Of a stretch of 64,000 nucleotides of DNA, positions 34,901 through 46,629 are shown piece after piece; within the stretch, counting starts at the first letter, position 1; the number at the start of each line of letters is the position of its first letter. A program made the translations under genes and the position numbers. The notes beneath the pieces are model-generated. The model saw only the letters and a program-made list of their open reading frames with translations. It ran no database searches and had not been told where the DNA came from. The DNA comes from Euryodendron excelsum (lineage: Eukaryota; Streptophyta; Magnoliopsida; Ericales; Pentaphylacaceae), in assembly GCA_033060915.1 (NCBI GenBank), contig CM065379.1, positions 37,768,318 to 37,832,317 of the forward strand, read 5' to 3'.

Positions 34901-36110
34901 CAAAAATTTGCATATCAAACAAATTGACATTCAAAATGCTTTTTTGCATGGCTTGCTCAACGAGGATGTGTATATGAGGCAACCTCCCGGGTTCAAATGT
35001 CCTAATTTTCCAAATCACATCTGCAAGCTGCAAAAGAGTTTATATGGCCTTTGACAAGCTCCACGGGCCTGGTTTTCTCGCTTATCTGATAGCTTGTTAA
35101 GTTTTGGTTTTCAGGGTTCCAAAGTAGACAGCTCTCTCCTTATTTATCGATATGGCAATTTACTCATCTACTTTCTTATCTACATCAACGACATCATTGT
35201 CACCGACTCCAATCATTGTGTGTTTCAACACATCATTTAGTAACTAAGCAAAATGTTCCCTGTCAAGCAACTAGGTGATCTAAACTTCTTTCTTGGACTT
35301 GAAGCTTTATAACACTCGGATGGCTTGTATCTCAAACAACGCAAATATATTTGTGATCTTCTTAAGCTCAGCAACCTAGACAAAGCAAACCATGTCGCAC
35401 ACCAATGACTGCCACCTGCTCTCTTTTTGCTTATGAAGTCATTCCCTTTGAAGACTTGCATTTGTGTCCCAGTGTCGTTAGGGGCCTTTAATATCTGTCC
35501 CTCACACGTCTAGACATCCCTTTTGCAGTTCACTGAGTTAGCAAGTTTATGCACCTACCTCTGGTCCCTCATTAGCAAGCAGTCAAACATATCTTACGTT
35601 ATTTGAAGCATACCATCTCTCATAAGTTATTTCTATCCGCAAGCATTCTCGAACGCTGATTAGGCAAGGGATTGTGATGATCGCAAATCTGTTGGGGCTT
35701 ACTGCATTTATCATGGCCAGAATTTAATTTCTTAGAGCTGCAAACAGCAACCAACTATCGCTAGGAGCAGCATAGTGACAGAATATAAGTCCCTCTCCAA
35801 TGCTACAGCCGAGTTGCAATGGATTCAATCTCTATTACATGATCTCCGATTACCAGTTTCATCCCCTCCTAAGCCTTGGTGTGACAACATAAGGGCGACT
35901 TATCTCTCGTCCAATCCTGTATTTCATGCAAGAACAAAACACGTTAAAATTGACTTCCACTATGTTCGTGATCAACTTCTTGGTAAAAAGTTGTAAGTTT
36001 GTTTTATCTTTTCCAAAAGTTCAATTGGCAGATATTCTCACCAAGCCATTGCTGCCTAGCAAATTTTCAATTGCTTCATGTCAATCTCCATGTTCGTGAC
36101 CTACCATCTG
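31952..36110 (+). pseudogene. Copia gag-pol remnant
   Basis: Domains appear in Copia order, broken by many stops and frameshifts. Gag (31960-32560) has VKLTRHNYLLWKA and FRGQEAFDCIDG. The CCHC knuckle (C-QV-C-DKLG-H-IAPK-C) is near 32776-32820. The protease motif DSGVTHYL is near 32926. The GAG-pre-integrase (WHQRLGHASF, CPKCQMAKSHC) and integrase start (VDDFTKYIWLFP) lie at 33330-33625. Reverse transcriptase ([40 protein letters not shown]) lies at 34835-35055, with YINDI where active copies have Y-V-D-D-(I/V/M) near 35176. RNase H (ATYLSSNPVFHARTKHVKID) and ADILTKPL lie at 35775-36060. The integrase-then-RT order separates it from Gypsy. The first ATG is followed at once by TAG. It is inactive. 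Confidence 0.85.
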
Positions 36111-36114
36111 GATT

Positions 36115-36123
36115 GAGGGGGCG
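36115..36123 (+). promoter_or_regulatory. Polypurine tract of the Copia element
   Basis: GAGGGGGCG lies directly before the TGTTGAG start of the 3' LTR, the expected place for plus-strand priming. Confidence 0.65.
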
Positions 36124-36151
36124 TGTTGAGTTTGACTTGCTCTCTGTTAAG
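36124..36151 (+). repeat. Proximal piece of the Copia 3' LTR
   Basis: TGTTGAGTTTGACTTGCT matches the first 18 bases of the 5' LTR with one change. CTCTGTTAAG may match CTGTTAA from further inside the 5' LTR. Similarity then stops. Confidence 0.65.
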
Positions 36152-36345
36152 CAAAAATATTAACAAATAATATTTAATTGAACAAACACTTAACATGGGT
36201 CCGACCTATACTTTAAGAACTCATGTGATATGTTATTATATGAGTGAGATATAACGTATCTTTTAATTACAGTCCCTTGTTTCAAGGGAATACCCTTTAA
36301 TTCCAACTTAATATAATTGAATTGGATTTTGTGACAAATTTACTT

Positions 36346-36650
36346 TAAGAAAACATTTGGGTTCACAAAGGTTGCGACTGTATCCATTTGAGTGGATTGC
36401 TTCCATATCCGAGTCAGGACAAGTCCAGACTGGAATCAAGTTTACCGTAGTTCTTAAGAATAATATTTTAAGTTTATTTGTTTGAATTTAATTTAATTTA
36501 AGGGAATGTTTGGGTCCACAAGGTTGTGACTGTAACCATTTGAGTGGGTTGCCTATGTATCCGAGTCAGAACAAGTCCGGACTGGAATCAAGTCAACCGT
36601 AGTTCTTAAGGAATAATTGTTTACATTTATTGTTAATAATTTTTTAATGT
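36346..36650. repeat. Tandem duplication, about 153 bp per unit
   Basis: Two near copies share phrases such as TTTGGGT(T/C)CACAA, CCATTTGAGTGG and GACTGGAATCAAGT at an offset of 153 bases. It lies in the foreign sequence within the Copia 3' LTR. Non-coding. Confidence 0.7.
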
Positions 36651-36679
36651 AATGAAAAAAAAATGAATTATATTTCATC

Positions 36680-37330
36680 ATGATTTCCAGCAACTTTAGC
36701 ATGGACTGGGCCGAAATTTTAAATACTTTGAAATTTCGACCTTAACAATTGGGTCAAAATTTGGGCTTGTACATGTGTTGCATATTTGAAGACCCAACTC
36801 TTAAAATAAAATAGGAATCTGGGCAAAGAGAATTGGCCGAGAAATCTGGGTTGCCTTTAATTTCTCAAGTCTAGATCTTTAAAAGAATTTGGGTTGAAAA
36901 AATATGGGTCAACAAACTTAGAGCATGGGTCGTAATAAGACTTCTTAACTGGGTCAAAACAATTTGGGCTAGTCTTGGAGCATGGGCCAGTAAACTTTTA
37001 ATAGCCCTAAAATTGAACCATTACTAGGCTGTGATTTTCGTCTTTAGAAGACTTCAAAATTTGGGCCTTAAAAAAAAAATATCAGCAACTAGGCCATAAT
37101 TGGGCCTTGAAAATGTACTGAAAAACCTCAGTAGATAAGACCATTATTTCCAGCAGCTTATCATATGTCTTTAAAGATCAGAGAATTGGGCCTTTAAATG
37201 ACAAAAGAATCTGACCATATTTGTAACTGAGCTATCAATTTAAAACTAGCCCGCAAAGTTCATTTAAAAGTCCAAGGATTAAGTATTTATCTGGACTATA
37301 GAGTTAAGCCCGTAGGCCTCGTTTGCTTGG
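36680..37330. repeat. TTGGGCC/AATTTGGGC-rich non-coding stretch
   Basis: Short phrases such as AATTTGGGC, ATTGGGCC and CATGGGCCAG recur irregularly with no fixed period. Similar stretches occur in the non-coding parts of plant LTR elements, but no ends could be defined here. Confidence 0.35.
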
Positions 37331-37439
37331 TGGGACTAAGCAGGACTGGATTGGATTAGACTAAGCAGAACTGGACTGGACTAACAGTCCCATTTGATTT
37401 TCATGTGAAACAAACACAGATTAAAATCAGGAGTTATCC

Positions 37440-38340
37440 TTATGCCTCACAAATATGATTTAATATATAATAAAAAACACTATATTAATAATAAATAATA
37501 TTGTCTTAATATATTATTGGGTACAAAATAAATATTAACATATATATATAATTATAATATATAAATATGTATTATCAATATAACATTCATATATACATAT
37601 ATATACAAATATGATATTAACATCTAACATATATTATATTACTAATTTAATACTAATATATTCTATATTAATATATGTATAATTATGATATTAATATAAA
37701 GCTAATATACATGAATAATATATTAACACATATATATTATATTATATTATACAATATTATGTTATACTATATTATATTATATTATGTTTTTATACATAAT
37801 ATAAAATAATATATGCAAGTTTAAGTAAATGGTATTTTAGTCATTACACTATATTAATAATAAATAATATTTTTTTAATATATTAACAGGTACAAATTAT
37901 ATATTAACATATATATACATATACAAATATGATATTAACATATAACATATATTATATTACTAATTTAATACTAATATACACTATATAAATATATGTATAA
38001 TTATGATATTAATATAAAGCTAATATACATGAATAATATATTAACACATATATATTATATTATACAATATTATGTTATATTATATTATATTATGTTGTTA
38101 TATTATATTATATTATGTTGTTATACATAATATAAAATAATATTTACAAATTTAGGTAAATAGTATTTTGGTCTTTACACTATATTAATAATAAATAATA
38201 TTGTTTTAATATATTAACAGGTACAAAATATATATTAACACACACACATATATATATGATATTAACATATAACATATATTATGTTACTAATTTAATGCAA
38301 ATATACACTATATATGTATACTTATTATATTAAAATAATT
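37440..38340. repeat. Very AT-rich tandem repeat, three units of about 330-370 bp
   Basis: The phrase CACTATATTAATAATAAATA begins units near 37478, 37846 and 38178. Each is followed by the same order of motifs (TTAATATATT, GGTACAAA, GATATTAACAT, CATATATTAT). Composition is almost pure A+T. No coding content. Confidence 0.75.
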
Positions 38341-41300
38341 AATGCATGAAATTTAGAGACTTAAATTTCAAGGGCACGCAAGCCATTATTTAATGAACCA
38401 AAATTTTGCATATGAACTTTGAGGCCATGAAAGGGCAAAAGTTCATGAATTTAACTTTGGATTTAAAGATGTAAAATAATATATTTATATAAAATACATA
38501 TTTTACATAAAATTCTATATAAGATTTTGTAGAGATTGTCTTAGATTACTCCAATCTCTATTTTTTAAAAGAAAACTGATTTTGAGTATTTTTAGGATTC
38601 GAGACAAACTCAAACACTCAAATTGACTTCTGTATAAAATAATAGAAAAATTTTGAAAAAGAAAAAAAAGAAGAGAAATATAAACTCTGAGACGAGAAGA
38701 GAGAAGAAGAAAACTATTTTTTCTTGACAAGAAGTTAAGAAGAAAGACAAAAAAAATATATTATACCTGAACAAAGAAGATTTTCTCTTTCTTACTTTCT
38801 TTTTCAAATCACGCAATATCTCTTCTGTTTTCTTTGCTATCCTTTTCTTGATTTTTATTTTTTTCTTTCTTTCTCACTAACTTTTTTCTTTTGATTGCTC
38901 CTTAAATCTGTACTCTGTTTTTCTTTTTCGTTCTCTCTCTCTCTCTCTTTTTTTATTCATTGATCTCTGCTTTTCCTTTTCTAAATCGTCCCCCCTCCTC
39001 CACTTTGTGTCAGTCTTTGGAATTTTATAATAGAAGAACCAAACACGTTTGCTTGTTGTTACGTGGGTGGTTGTCCCCACGTTCTTTTCTGGATCCTTCT
39101 ACTACATACATATATATGTATATAACAGCATGTTCTTCGTGGGAATTTGTATAATCACCCACAACTTCTTTCCAGACTTTTTTTGTTATTATTTTATTTA
39201 TTTATTTCGTTACATTGAAATTGTCAAAATTGAAGTATGTCAGCAACCACTCTCTCAGAGAAATAATTACTCTATGCCCTAGCACAATCACGTGGCCTAA
39301 TTTTTATTCCCAAAAGCCTTTATTTTTTTTATTCAGAAGGTGAAAACTGCTACATACCCAAATTTTAACATATGTACATCTATATTATATATATATATAT
39401 ATATATGCAAATGTAGTGGAATGCTTACAAACCTTCAAAAATCAATCTCTATTTTTTTAAAAATTTTAATTTTCTAAGAAGCCACGTGGCATACTTAGCT
39501 CATTCGACCAATCAGGCTCTTTTCTCCCTCTCTTATAAGGAAAGCAAAACAAAATAAAAAAATAATTAAACAAACAATTATTAATACAAAATAATTAAAG
39601 GAGTTAAATTCTAACAAGAAAACAAAAAGAAATAAAATAAAGGAAACAAAATATTTGGCTGAAACAATCAATCAAACATGGAAACAAAAAAAACTATATG
39701 TGACCATATATAACAAAATCGACAAATTACTTGCTGGACAAATCAATCAAATTTAATGATTGGTCGTCCCTCCCATCTTCCTCAAACAATAAAGGAACAA
39801 AAAAAAAATTCAAAATAAATTTAAAGATTATTAAAATCTCTCAATGTCTTTCTCTAATTGCTACCTACAATAAATTCATTCCTAAAATTCCTCCTCAACC
39901 CCGAATTTTGTGAAATCCCAATTGAATTTAAATCAAACCTAAAGTCAAAATTTTGGATTTCTTATTATTTATGAAAAGCCCTATATATCCTCTTTACATC
40001 TCATCCCAACTCTACCTCCGCCCTCACTCCCTAATCCATCCTCTCGGCCATTCCCTCTCTTGATCTCGCTGATTTTTTTCTTTTTTTTAGAATAGTTTTT
40101 TTTATCCCCTCTCACTCTAAATATTGGAGGTATGTGTTTTGTGTAGATATTTCTCTTACTTTCGCCATCAGTTTACTACAATGTGAGTTTTTTTTAGTTC
40201 TTCTTCTTCTTCTTCTTCTTCTTATAAAAATTGGTGTGTTTTTTGTCATCCAAGATTTGCTCACGCCTTTCAGATCAAGAGTAAGGTGAATTCTGTTAGT
40301 TTTTAATTTCTTTTTAATTTTTTCTATTGCTATTTGTTTTTTGAATTATGTATGACTATTTTATGGTCCTTCTATATTTATTTTTTAAATGTGTATTTCC
40401 TTTTTTCTTTTTCCACTAGCAAACACATCTAAGGTGAACTTACATATTTTATTAATTTAATGATGTACCCATTTCTACCCACCTCATAATTTTGATTTTT
40501 CAATTCTTTTATTATTTTATTGATTTAGTGCTCAAGCATTAATCTATCCCTCCTCAATCGCCTATAAAAAGCGCATTGTGTCGTACAAATTAAGGGTATT
40601 TTCGTTCGTTTGCAAATTTAGCAACCAAGAATTTTCCTTCCACGTCGCGTGAAATTAAGTCTCTTTGTCTCTCTCTCTCTAATGTTTGTCATGGTGCACA
40701 TGCCGGTTAAGATTATAGTAATGGAGCTTATACATATATAGTTGAATAGCACATACGAAAAATTGGGTAATTTGCATATTTTGTAATAAATTGCACCTTT
40801 TAATAATTTTTTTCCTAAGTTGCTAATTCTGAAGTTCTTGGAAATCTTTCAATTTGTCCTTAATTGATACCTTTTAATTCTTTCCTTAAGCCACCGGTTC
40901 ATACATTCTTACTGGAAATTCTTCTAAAATTCTTGCTTTACTTCTTTACTTATATTACTTTCTTTATTTGAAACTTTTATTGAAACTTCCAAATATCTTG
41001 CTATTATCAGAAATAGAAGGAGAATACTTTAAAATTAAATGTATATTATTATTCATAAACCAAAATGTTTGGGAATGGACTCAATATAATATTAGGAAAC
41101 TACGTTGACTCTTTGAACTTTTAATATACAAGAGACCATTTCGTACAAGAGATAATGCATTTTTTTTTTTTTTTGTTTGTGTGTTTACAGCTCTCTAATG
41201 GCTCTTGAATTGTTCTCAATTAATTCTTAGAAAATAGCATGGAAGGATGGAAGGTTCCTATATGATAAAGCCAACTTTGCTGAAGTTGTTTGGGATAAAA

Positions 41301-42415
41301 ATTAGTAAAGGATAGATATGGCATTTTCCTTTAAAAGAAATAAGATCATTAATAGAAAGATTTGACTGCATAAAATCAAATCCTCAATTAAAAATACTGT
41401 TTGAACAAAAATTATGGGCTCTTTCCTTAATATGGATAAATTCTCATGGAAATTTGAAAAGGAAAAAAGAGAACAAAAATTTAAAGTTTCCTTCATAATA
41501 TGAGAGAGATTGAAGGAGTATAAACTAGAATAAGATAACAATACAAACACTAAGAACCAAAAAGTATAAGAAGAAAAAAAGAAAACAAAAGTTATAGTCA
41601 GTTCTTACAATACATGAATCAAGTAAAGTGACTTCTTTACACTCAAAATCTCATTCCATGTTTTAGAAGGTTTTTAAATTTATAAGAGAAAAAAAAACAA
41701 ATAGATAGGTTCTCTTATCCTATTAACTAAAAGAAATCCAAAAACACAGTGTGTTCAAAATTAAATTATGTGATCTATTCGAAAATAGAAACAAATCATT
41801 TCAAAATTAAAGTTCCTTAATCTATATACTAAATAAAAACAAATTTACATTTCCCCATGTGAAGACTCCATATTTTGTAAACAATTTATATTGGCCAAAG
41901 CATCTTTCGTAAAAAGTCTACTCTGTTGTAGCCTTTACAGCCTTTGCAATGAATGAATTTGTCAGACTTTATTTAAATCTTAAATGAATTTGCTAGACCT
42001 TATTTAATGCAAACCTCAAAAAATGATTTGAGTTAGTTCCAAAATGAAAAATTTGTGGGTGTGTAATTTAGAAGCACCTTACAATTTTTTTTTATCTTCC
42101 ATATTAGTGGTAGTAACAGAACCTCTCGCATAATGCAAGAAACTTTAAAAAATTAGAATTTTGAAAACAATTGAATATTATTTTGGAGCCTATTAAAATT
42201 TGGCAGTAAATCTTCATGGAGATTACCCCATATTATTTCAATTGATTATAAAGTTTACCAAAAAAATAAAATAAAAATAAGTGTTATGTGTTTTCTTTTA
42301 TTTTTCTCTTGAAATGATTAGCATATTAGCCCATGTGAGTATAATTTGAGGTCATATTGCACTTTATGAAGAACTCTTGGTTATATAGATTTATGAGTTA
42401 TTAACTTTTAATGAT
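38341..42415. other. Non-coding insertion sequence within the Copia 3' LTR
   Basis: AT-rich DNA with a pyrimidine-rich stretch at 39960-40080 that resembles a gene leader, a (TTC)n run at 40199-40223 and many homopolymers. If the Helitron-type end at 42443 is real, this would be its interior and could include captured gene pieces. I recognise none. Open frames are short and unconvincing. Confidence 0.4.
40199..40223. repeat. (TTC)n microsatellite
   Basis: About eight TTC triplets, following a pyrimidine-rich stretch. Confidence 0.85.
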
Positions 42416-42443
42416 CCCGTGCATAGCACGGGTTAACACTAGT
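42416..42443 (+). mobile_element. Helitron-type 3' terminus
   Basis: A perfect 7-bp hairpin, CCCGTGC-ATA-GCACGGG, is followed after six bases by CTAGT. This is the CTRRT end with preceding hairpin typical of Helitrons. No matching 5' TC end or helicase was found upstream, and the base after CTAGT is A rather than the usual T. Confidence 0.55.
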
Positions 42444-42804
42444 ATATATATATGAGACTGTCACTTTCAGATTTATCTTTTCTTAGTCAATTGATTTTGG
42501 TGAAATTATGTGAGTTATGTAATGTGAGTAATGACATCCACGTTTTGAAGATTTTTTATTTTATTTTATTATTTTTTGTATCCCAAGTCAATAGGTGTAT
42601 CCGTATGCATATTTAAAGTTTTTTTTTTAATATAACACTTCAAGACATTTATTAATATAATTAATTTTGCTTATGTGTGTAAAATTTGACTTTTGAAATT
42701 ACATGACTTAAGCAACATGTGTCGTTACTAAAAATCTTACACTATTAGCTGAGTTATTTAAATCCACTTATTAAATTTTTTTAGAAAAATATGATCTCTA
42801 ACAC

Positions 42805-42876
42805 TCTCTATGTATACACGTAAAGGAGAAAAAAATGAAAGCCACTCTTTAAAGAAATTCATTAGCTTTCCTCATA
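42805..42876 (+). repeat. Distal piece of the Copia 3' LTR
   Basis: The stretch ATGAAAGCCACTCTTTAAAG..CATTAGCTTTCCTCATA matches the last part of the 5' LTR with scattered changes and is followed by TAGAG, the base string that precedes the 5' LTR. Confidence 0.7.
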
Positions 42877-44369
42877 TAGAGTATAACAAAGAGAAAGAAA
42901 AAAAAAAAGTAATATACCAACAAAAAAAAAACAATATTGTCCCTACTATTTTTTTTTTCTTTTTTGCTTAGTCAAGTTACAGTGTCTCTAATAATGATCC
43001 ATAAATAAATTAAATGAAAAGCTGACGTCATTGTCTTAAAATGTTATGATAAATTTTTTTGTCCTTTTCTAACAAACTTTATATAATATAACTTGCATCA
43101 CTGTGCGAATTAACAAATATATATTGCAAACCCGATAATAACTTGCCACATCATTGCTTGCTCTGGTATGAGGTTCCCCACGTCATCATACCATGTGACC
43201 AACACACTTTTCATATTATACATTTTATCGGATCTGATCCGATCTGTTAATCTATCAAAATATATAACCAAACAATCGCACCCCACCACCATCGCCTTCG
43301 GCAGCACCCATACTTTTCTCCGTCTGTCATTTTTAATATAGTTTGATTCCTTTCTCTTCCTCCCGGAAGGACTTTACATGCAATTTATCATTCAAAATGC
43401 AGTGGGGATTTTTCATAAGTCTAAATCCGCTTCGCGAACTATTAAGTTGAATATCAAAAAAGTCTACAAGAACAGAAGATAGTGAAAATGTATTGATTCT
43501 ATTTGAACTAATGACACTCTGAAGATTAAGTCAACCAAACTTAATCTCAATGAATTGAAAGAAATAAATCAATGTTAGTCCAGGTGGCTATTCAAGAAGG
43601 GAGTAAATTGGGTTTAAACAATAATTCAACAAATAATTTTAGATTTAAAAATTCTAACTAAATATTCAAACAAATATTAATCAACCAATAATATATTGTA
43701 AATAAATGCATGCAATTCAAACTATAAAGTAAAGAAGATAGAGAGAAAAAAATATGACACCAAGATTTATCGTGATTCAACTTCAACTCCAAAATCTACG
43801 TTCACCCTCCAAGGTTCCTTTCTTGAGATTTTTCTCCACTATATCTAAATCATAAATACAACCACTAGCCTTTTAACCCAGGTGCTAGTCTTCCTTTACA
43901 ACTAGTTGTTTTCATAGATGTTAGTCACACCCCTCAAACTAATTTTTACATAGGTGCTAATCACACCCAACCAAGTAATCCCTCACTCCAACTAGTTTTT
44001 GTACAGATGCTAATCACACGAAACCTCGAACTATTTCTCCTATCTAGTCTCTCCCTTACAAAAAGAAAGAATAAGAGTACAACAACTCTTACTTACAAAT
44101 AATTCTCTCAAAATATAGATATGCCAATAAGCTCTCAGAACATTATAAGATAAAATATAATGAAACTTTCAAAGATTTTATAGGATGAATAACACTTTAA
44201 TGCATAAACTCTTGTTATTCTTGTTGTTATATTTTATTCTTCAAGCATATCTTTATTCATAAATGAAGATAGCAGGATGATTTTTAGCTTTAAATGAGTT
44301 TATAGCCGTTGGAGAGTATTAAAGACATTTCTTCCTGTTGAGTTACTTACTGCTATACAAGTTTTTGAA

Positions 44370-44990
44370 TTTATGATCAGATGCCTTTAGTTCCGCATCA
44401 ATTTTTGCCCTAATAACTTACTAATTTGAAATTTTCTATAAGAGAAAAGTTATAAACATGAAAGTCAGCTTTTTAGAACCTTAAGAATCATGTCAATCCA
44501 ATAGTCAGATCAAAAGTTATGATCAAAATACTAAACTGTCTTCAAGTTGTCATATTTGAATTTTTACAGAATTGCCTTCAATTCTACCTCGATTTTCTCC
44601 TTTATAACTTTCGAATTTAAAAATGGCTACAAGAGAAACATTGTAGACATGGAAGTGAACATTTTAGAACCTCTAGAATCGGATCGATCTAATTGTCAGA
44701 TCAAAAGTTATGATCCAGAAACTCAAACTTTCTCCCTGTTGGCATATTTGAATTTCTATAGAGTTGCCTTCAGCTTCACCTCGATTTTATCCCTTATAAA
44801 GTTCGAATTTGAAAATAGCTATAAAATAAAAATTGTAGACATGGAAGTTAGATTTTCAAAATCTCAAGAATCAGGTCGATTCAAAGGTCAGATCAAAAGT
44901 TATAATCAAAATAGTCAAATTGTCTCCTAGTTTGAATATTTGAATTTCTACTGAGTTACCTTCACTTCCAGGTTTGTTTTGTCCCACAAG
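44370..44990. repeat. 192-bp tandem repeat, about three units
   Basis: The phrase ATATTTGAATTTCTA recurs near 44552, 44744 and 44936, an exact 192-base spacing. AGATCAAAAGTTATGATC also recurs in step. Because 192 is a multiple of three, a 127-codon frame (44547-44930) stays open across units. Its product is just the repeated unit and has no family resemblance, so I do not call a gene. Confidence 0.8.
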
Positions 44991-45375
44991 ACATTCACTT
45001 CACAACTTCCTCATAGCATACCATTTATAGGACTTTTAGTCTTATTTTCAATGCCATAAAAATCATATCAATCCAACGGTTGGATCAAAAGATATGGCAA
45101 ATTACTATAACTGTATCATAGGATATAGTTTCATCGAATACAACTAAGGAAAGGACTAAAGATGATTTCAGGGCCTTTCATAGCTATATCCTTTTAGCCC
45201 ACAATTGCCCCCCAGTCCTTGTTTGGTTAGCTGTCATGGTCTTTTCCATTTTTGACTATCCCTAAAGATCCTCTAATTCCTCTTGTTGCTGCTTCCAAAG
45301 CTCGTACAACTGTAAGGTCCTCCTGGTGATGCAGCAGTCCCCAAGACAGTTCCCTGACTTGCTAGACTTAAACAG

Positions 45376-45570
45376 GACCAAGTTTCAACACTTAGTGTTT
45401 TGCTTTGGCCTTCATTGATTGACCTGCCCAATTTAGACAAGACCAAGTTTTAACACTTAATTTTTACTTTAGCCTTCATTGATTGACCTACCCAATTTAG
45501 ACAAGATCAAGTTTTAATACTTGATTTTTACTTTGGCCTTTATTGGCCGACCCATGTCTTGGGAAGGACT
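45376..45570. repeat. 65-bp tandem repeat, three units
   Basis: GACCAAGTTT-type unit starts lie at 45376, 45441 and 45505, each followed by (T/C)AACACTTA.. TTTACTTT(A/G)GCCTTCATTG. Non-coding. Confidence 0.75.
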
Positions 45571-45595
45571 TTACATGCAATTTATCATTCAAAAT

Positions 45596-46629
45596 AAGAG
45601 CCTCTTAAACTATTAATTTGTATCAATCAAAACTTCTATTAGCAATAAATTAAGCAATTCTTTAGGAAAATTAATTAAAAATTATCATGTGCCTTGTACA
45701 TGCTCACAAAAATATGATTTTATATCTAAATTGATATTTTTTTTCTTATAATAATTATCTAATGACTGAAATACCCTTGAGTTGGCCTTATGTATACCCA
45801 CTATTTTAAAAGCAACTCAGTCATTAAAAAAATTATTATGATAAAAAAATCAATTTAAGTGTAAAATTATATTTTTTTTAATATGTGTAAGTCATCTAAT
45901 AAATTTTTTTATTTATTTTTTTAGTTAGATTATTAATAGAAAGTGTAGATTGATACAAATTAGTAGTTTGAGTGGTTAATGTGCTGCATGTTAGAGTTAG
46001 TGATATTGTTCAAAAAGGTGGTGTTGTAATTTTTCTTTTTAAATAAAACCAATCATTTAACAACTACTTAAATGAGAAGTTAAATATATGCATTTAAACA
46101 CACATCAAGATTTATTCGATGTGGGACAAGCCCCAGCCCAGCATGAAATGCTGAGGGGAGCTCACTGACCACAGCTAGTAAAAGACTGCATGACACAAGT
46201 ATTTTTTTTTTAACAAAATCAATCACTTAATAATTTCTCAAAGGAAAGTTACATATAGGTATTTAAATATACACACCAAAACTTGTCCGAGGTAAGACAA
46301 CCCCCAGATGGTGTTTTAATTAATCCTCAAAATAATAAAAAACTTTTCAAATTCAAAGAGACCAAATTACCCTTCAAGTTATGCGCATCCTATCAATTTA
46401 TAGCCTGTTTGAGAATTGAAAAGGGAAAGAAAAGGAAAAATCACTAAAGAAAGCAAAGTTAGGCGCATTCTCTCCCCTTTCTTTCCCTCTAACAAGTTCC
46501 GGACTTGTACCCTTTTGACCTTTTCCCGTTCATTCGCACGGGTCAACGGTCAGTTTACTATACTCTATATGAGTCTATAGCACTGTTCCATAGTAACAGA
46601 GCGCGAGCGAGAGGAGGAGAGGAGAGGAG
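45596..46629. other. Upstream region of the unknown gene
   Basis: AT-rich until about 46430, then more mixed towards the gene. ACTATACTCTATATGAG near 46556 could serve as a TATA region, and the 25 bases before the ATG are GA-rich (GAGAGGAGGAGAGG). Two loosely similar phrases (AACAACTACTTAA / ATAATTTCTCAAA with nearby CACATCAAGA / CACACCAAAA) near 46060 and 46230 suggest an old duplication. Confidence 0.4.

Larger units (their letters stand above)
30876..42876 (+). mobile_element. Decayed Copia LTR retrotransposon with nested insertions
   Basis: A full-length Copia layout is visible: 5' LTR (30876-31109), primer-binding site (31919-31930), gag-pol remnants, polypurine tract (36115-36123) and a 3' LTR that starts at 36124 but is split, its end lying at about 42805-42876. 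TAGAG occurs just before the 5' LTR (30871-30875) and just after the distal 3' LTR piece (42877-42881), a likely target-site duplication. The 3' boundary by this reading is CATA rather than CA. The element contains a solo LTR at 31115-31916 and roughly 6.6 kb of foreign sequence inside its 3' LTR. Confidence 0.75.
43365..45595. repeat. Segment bounded by identical 34-bp direct repeats
   Basis: The 34 bases at 43365-43398 (GGAAGGACTTTACATGCAAT...) recur without change at 45562-45595. Weaker similarity continues for roughly 60 bases beyond each copy. The enclosed 2.2 kb is non-coding. It has a dispersed-repeat phrase near 43755 (AAGATTTATCGTGATTCAAC), repeated GGTGCTA(G/A)TC..CAC phrases at 43880-44015 and two tandem arrays. 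Confidence 0.7.

Noticed and set aside
38515..39080. Minus-strand frames rich in Lys/Arg/Glu or Phe
   Set aside because: Produced by A/T- and CT-rich low-complexity DNA.
39960..40280. First exon of a further host gene after the pyrimidine-rich leader-like stretch
   Set aside because: No open frame of useful length or family match follows. It may be a captured fragment.
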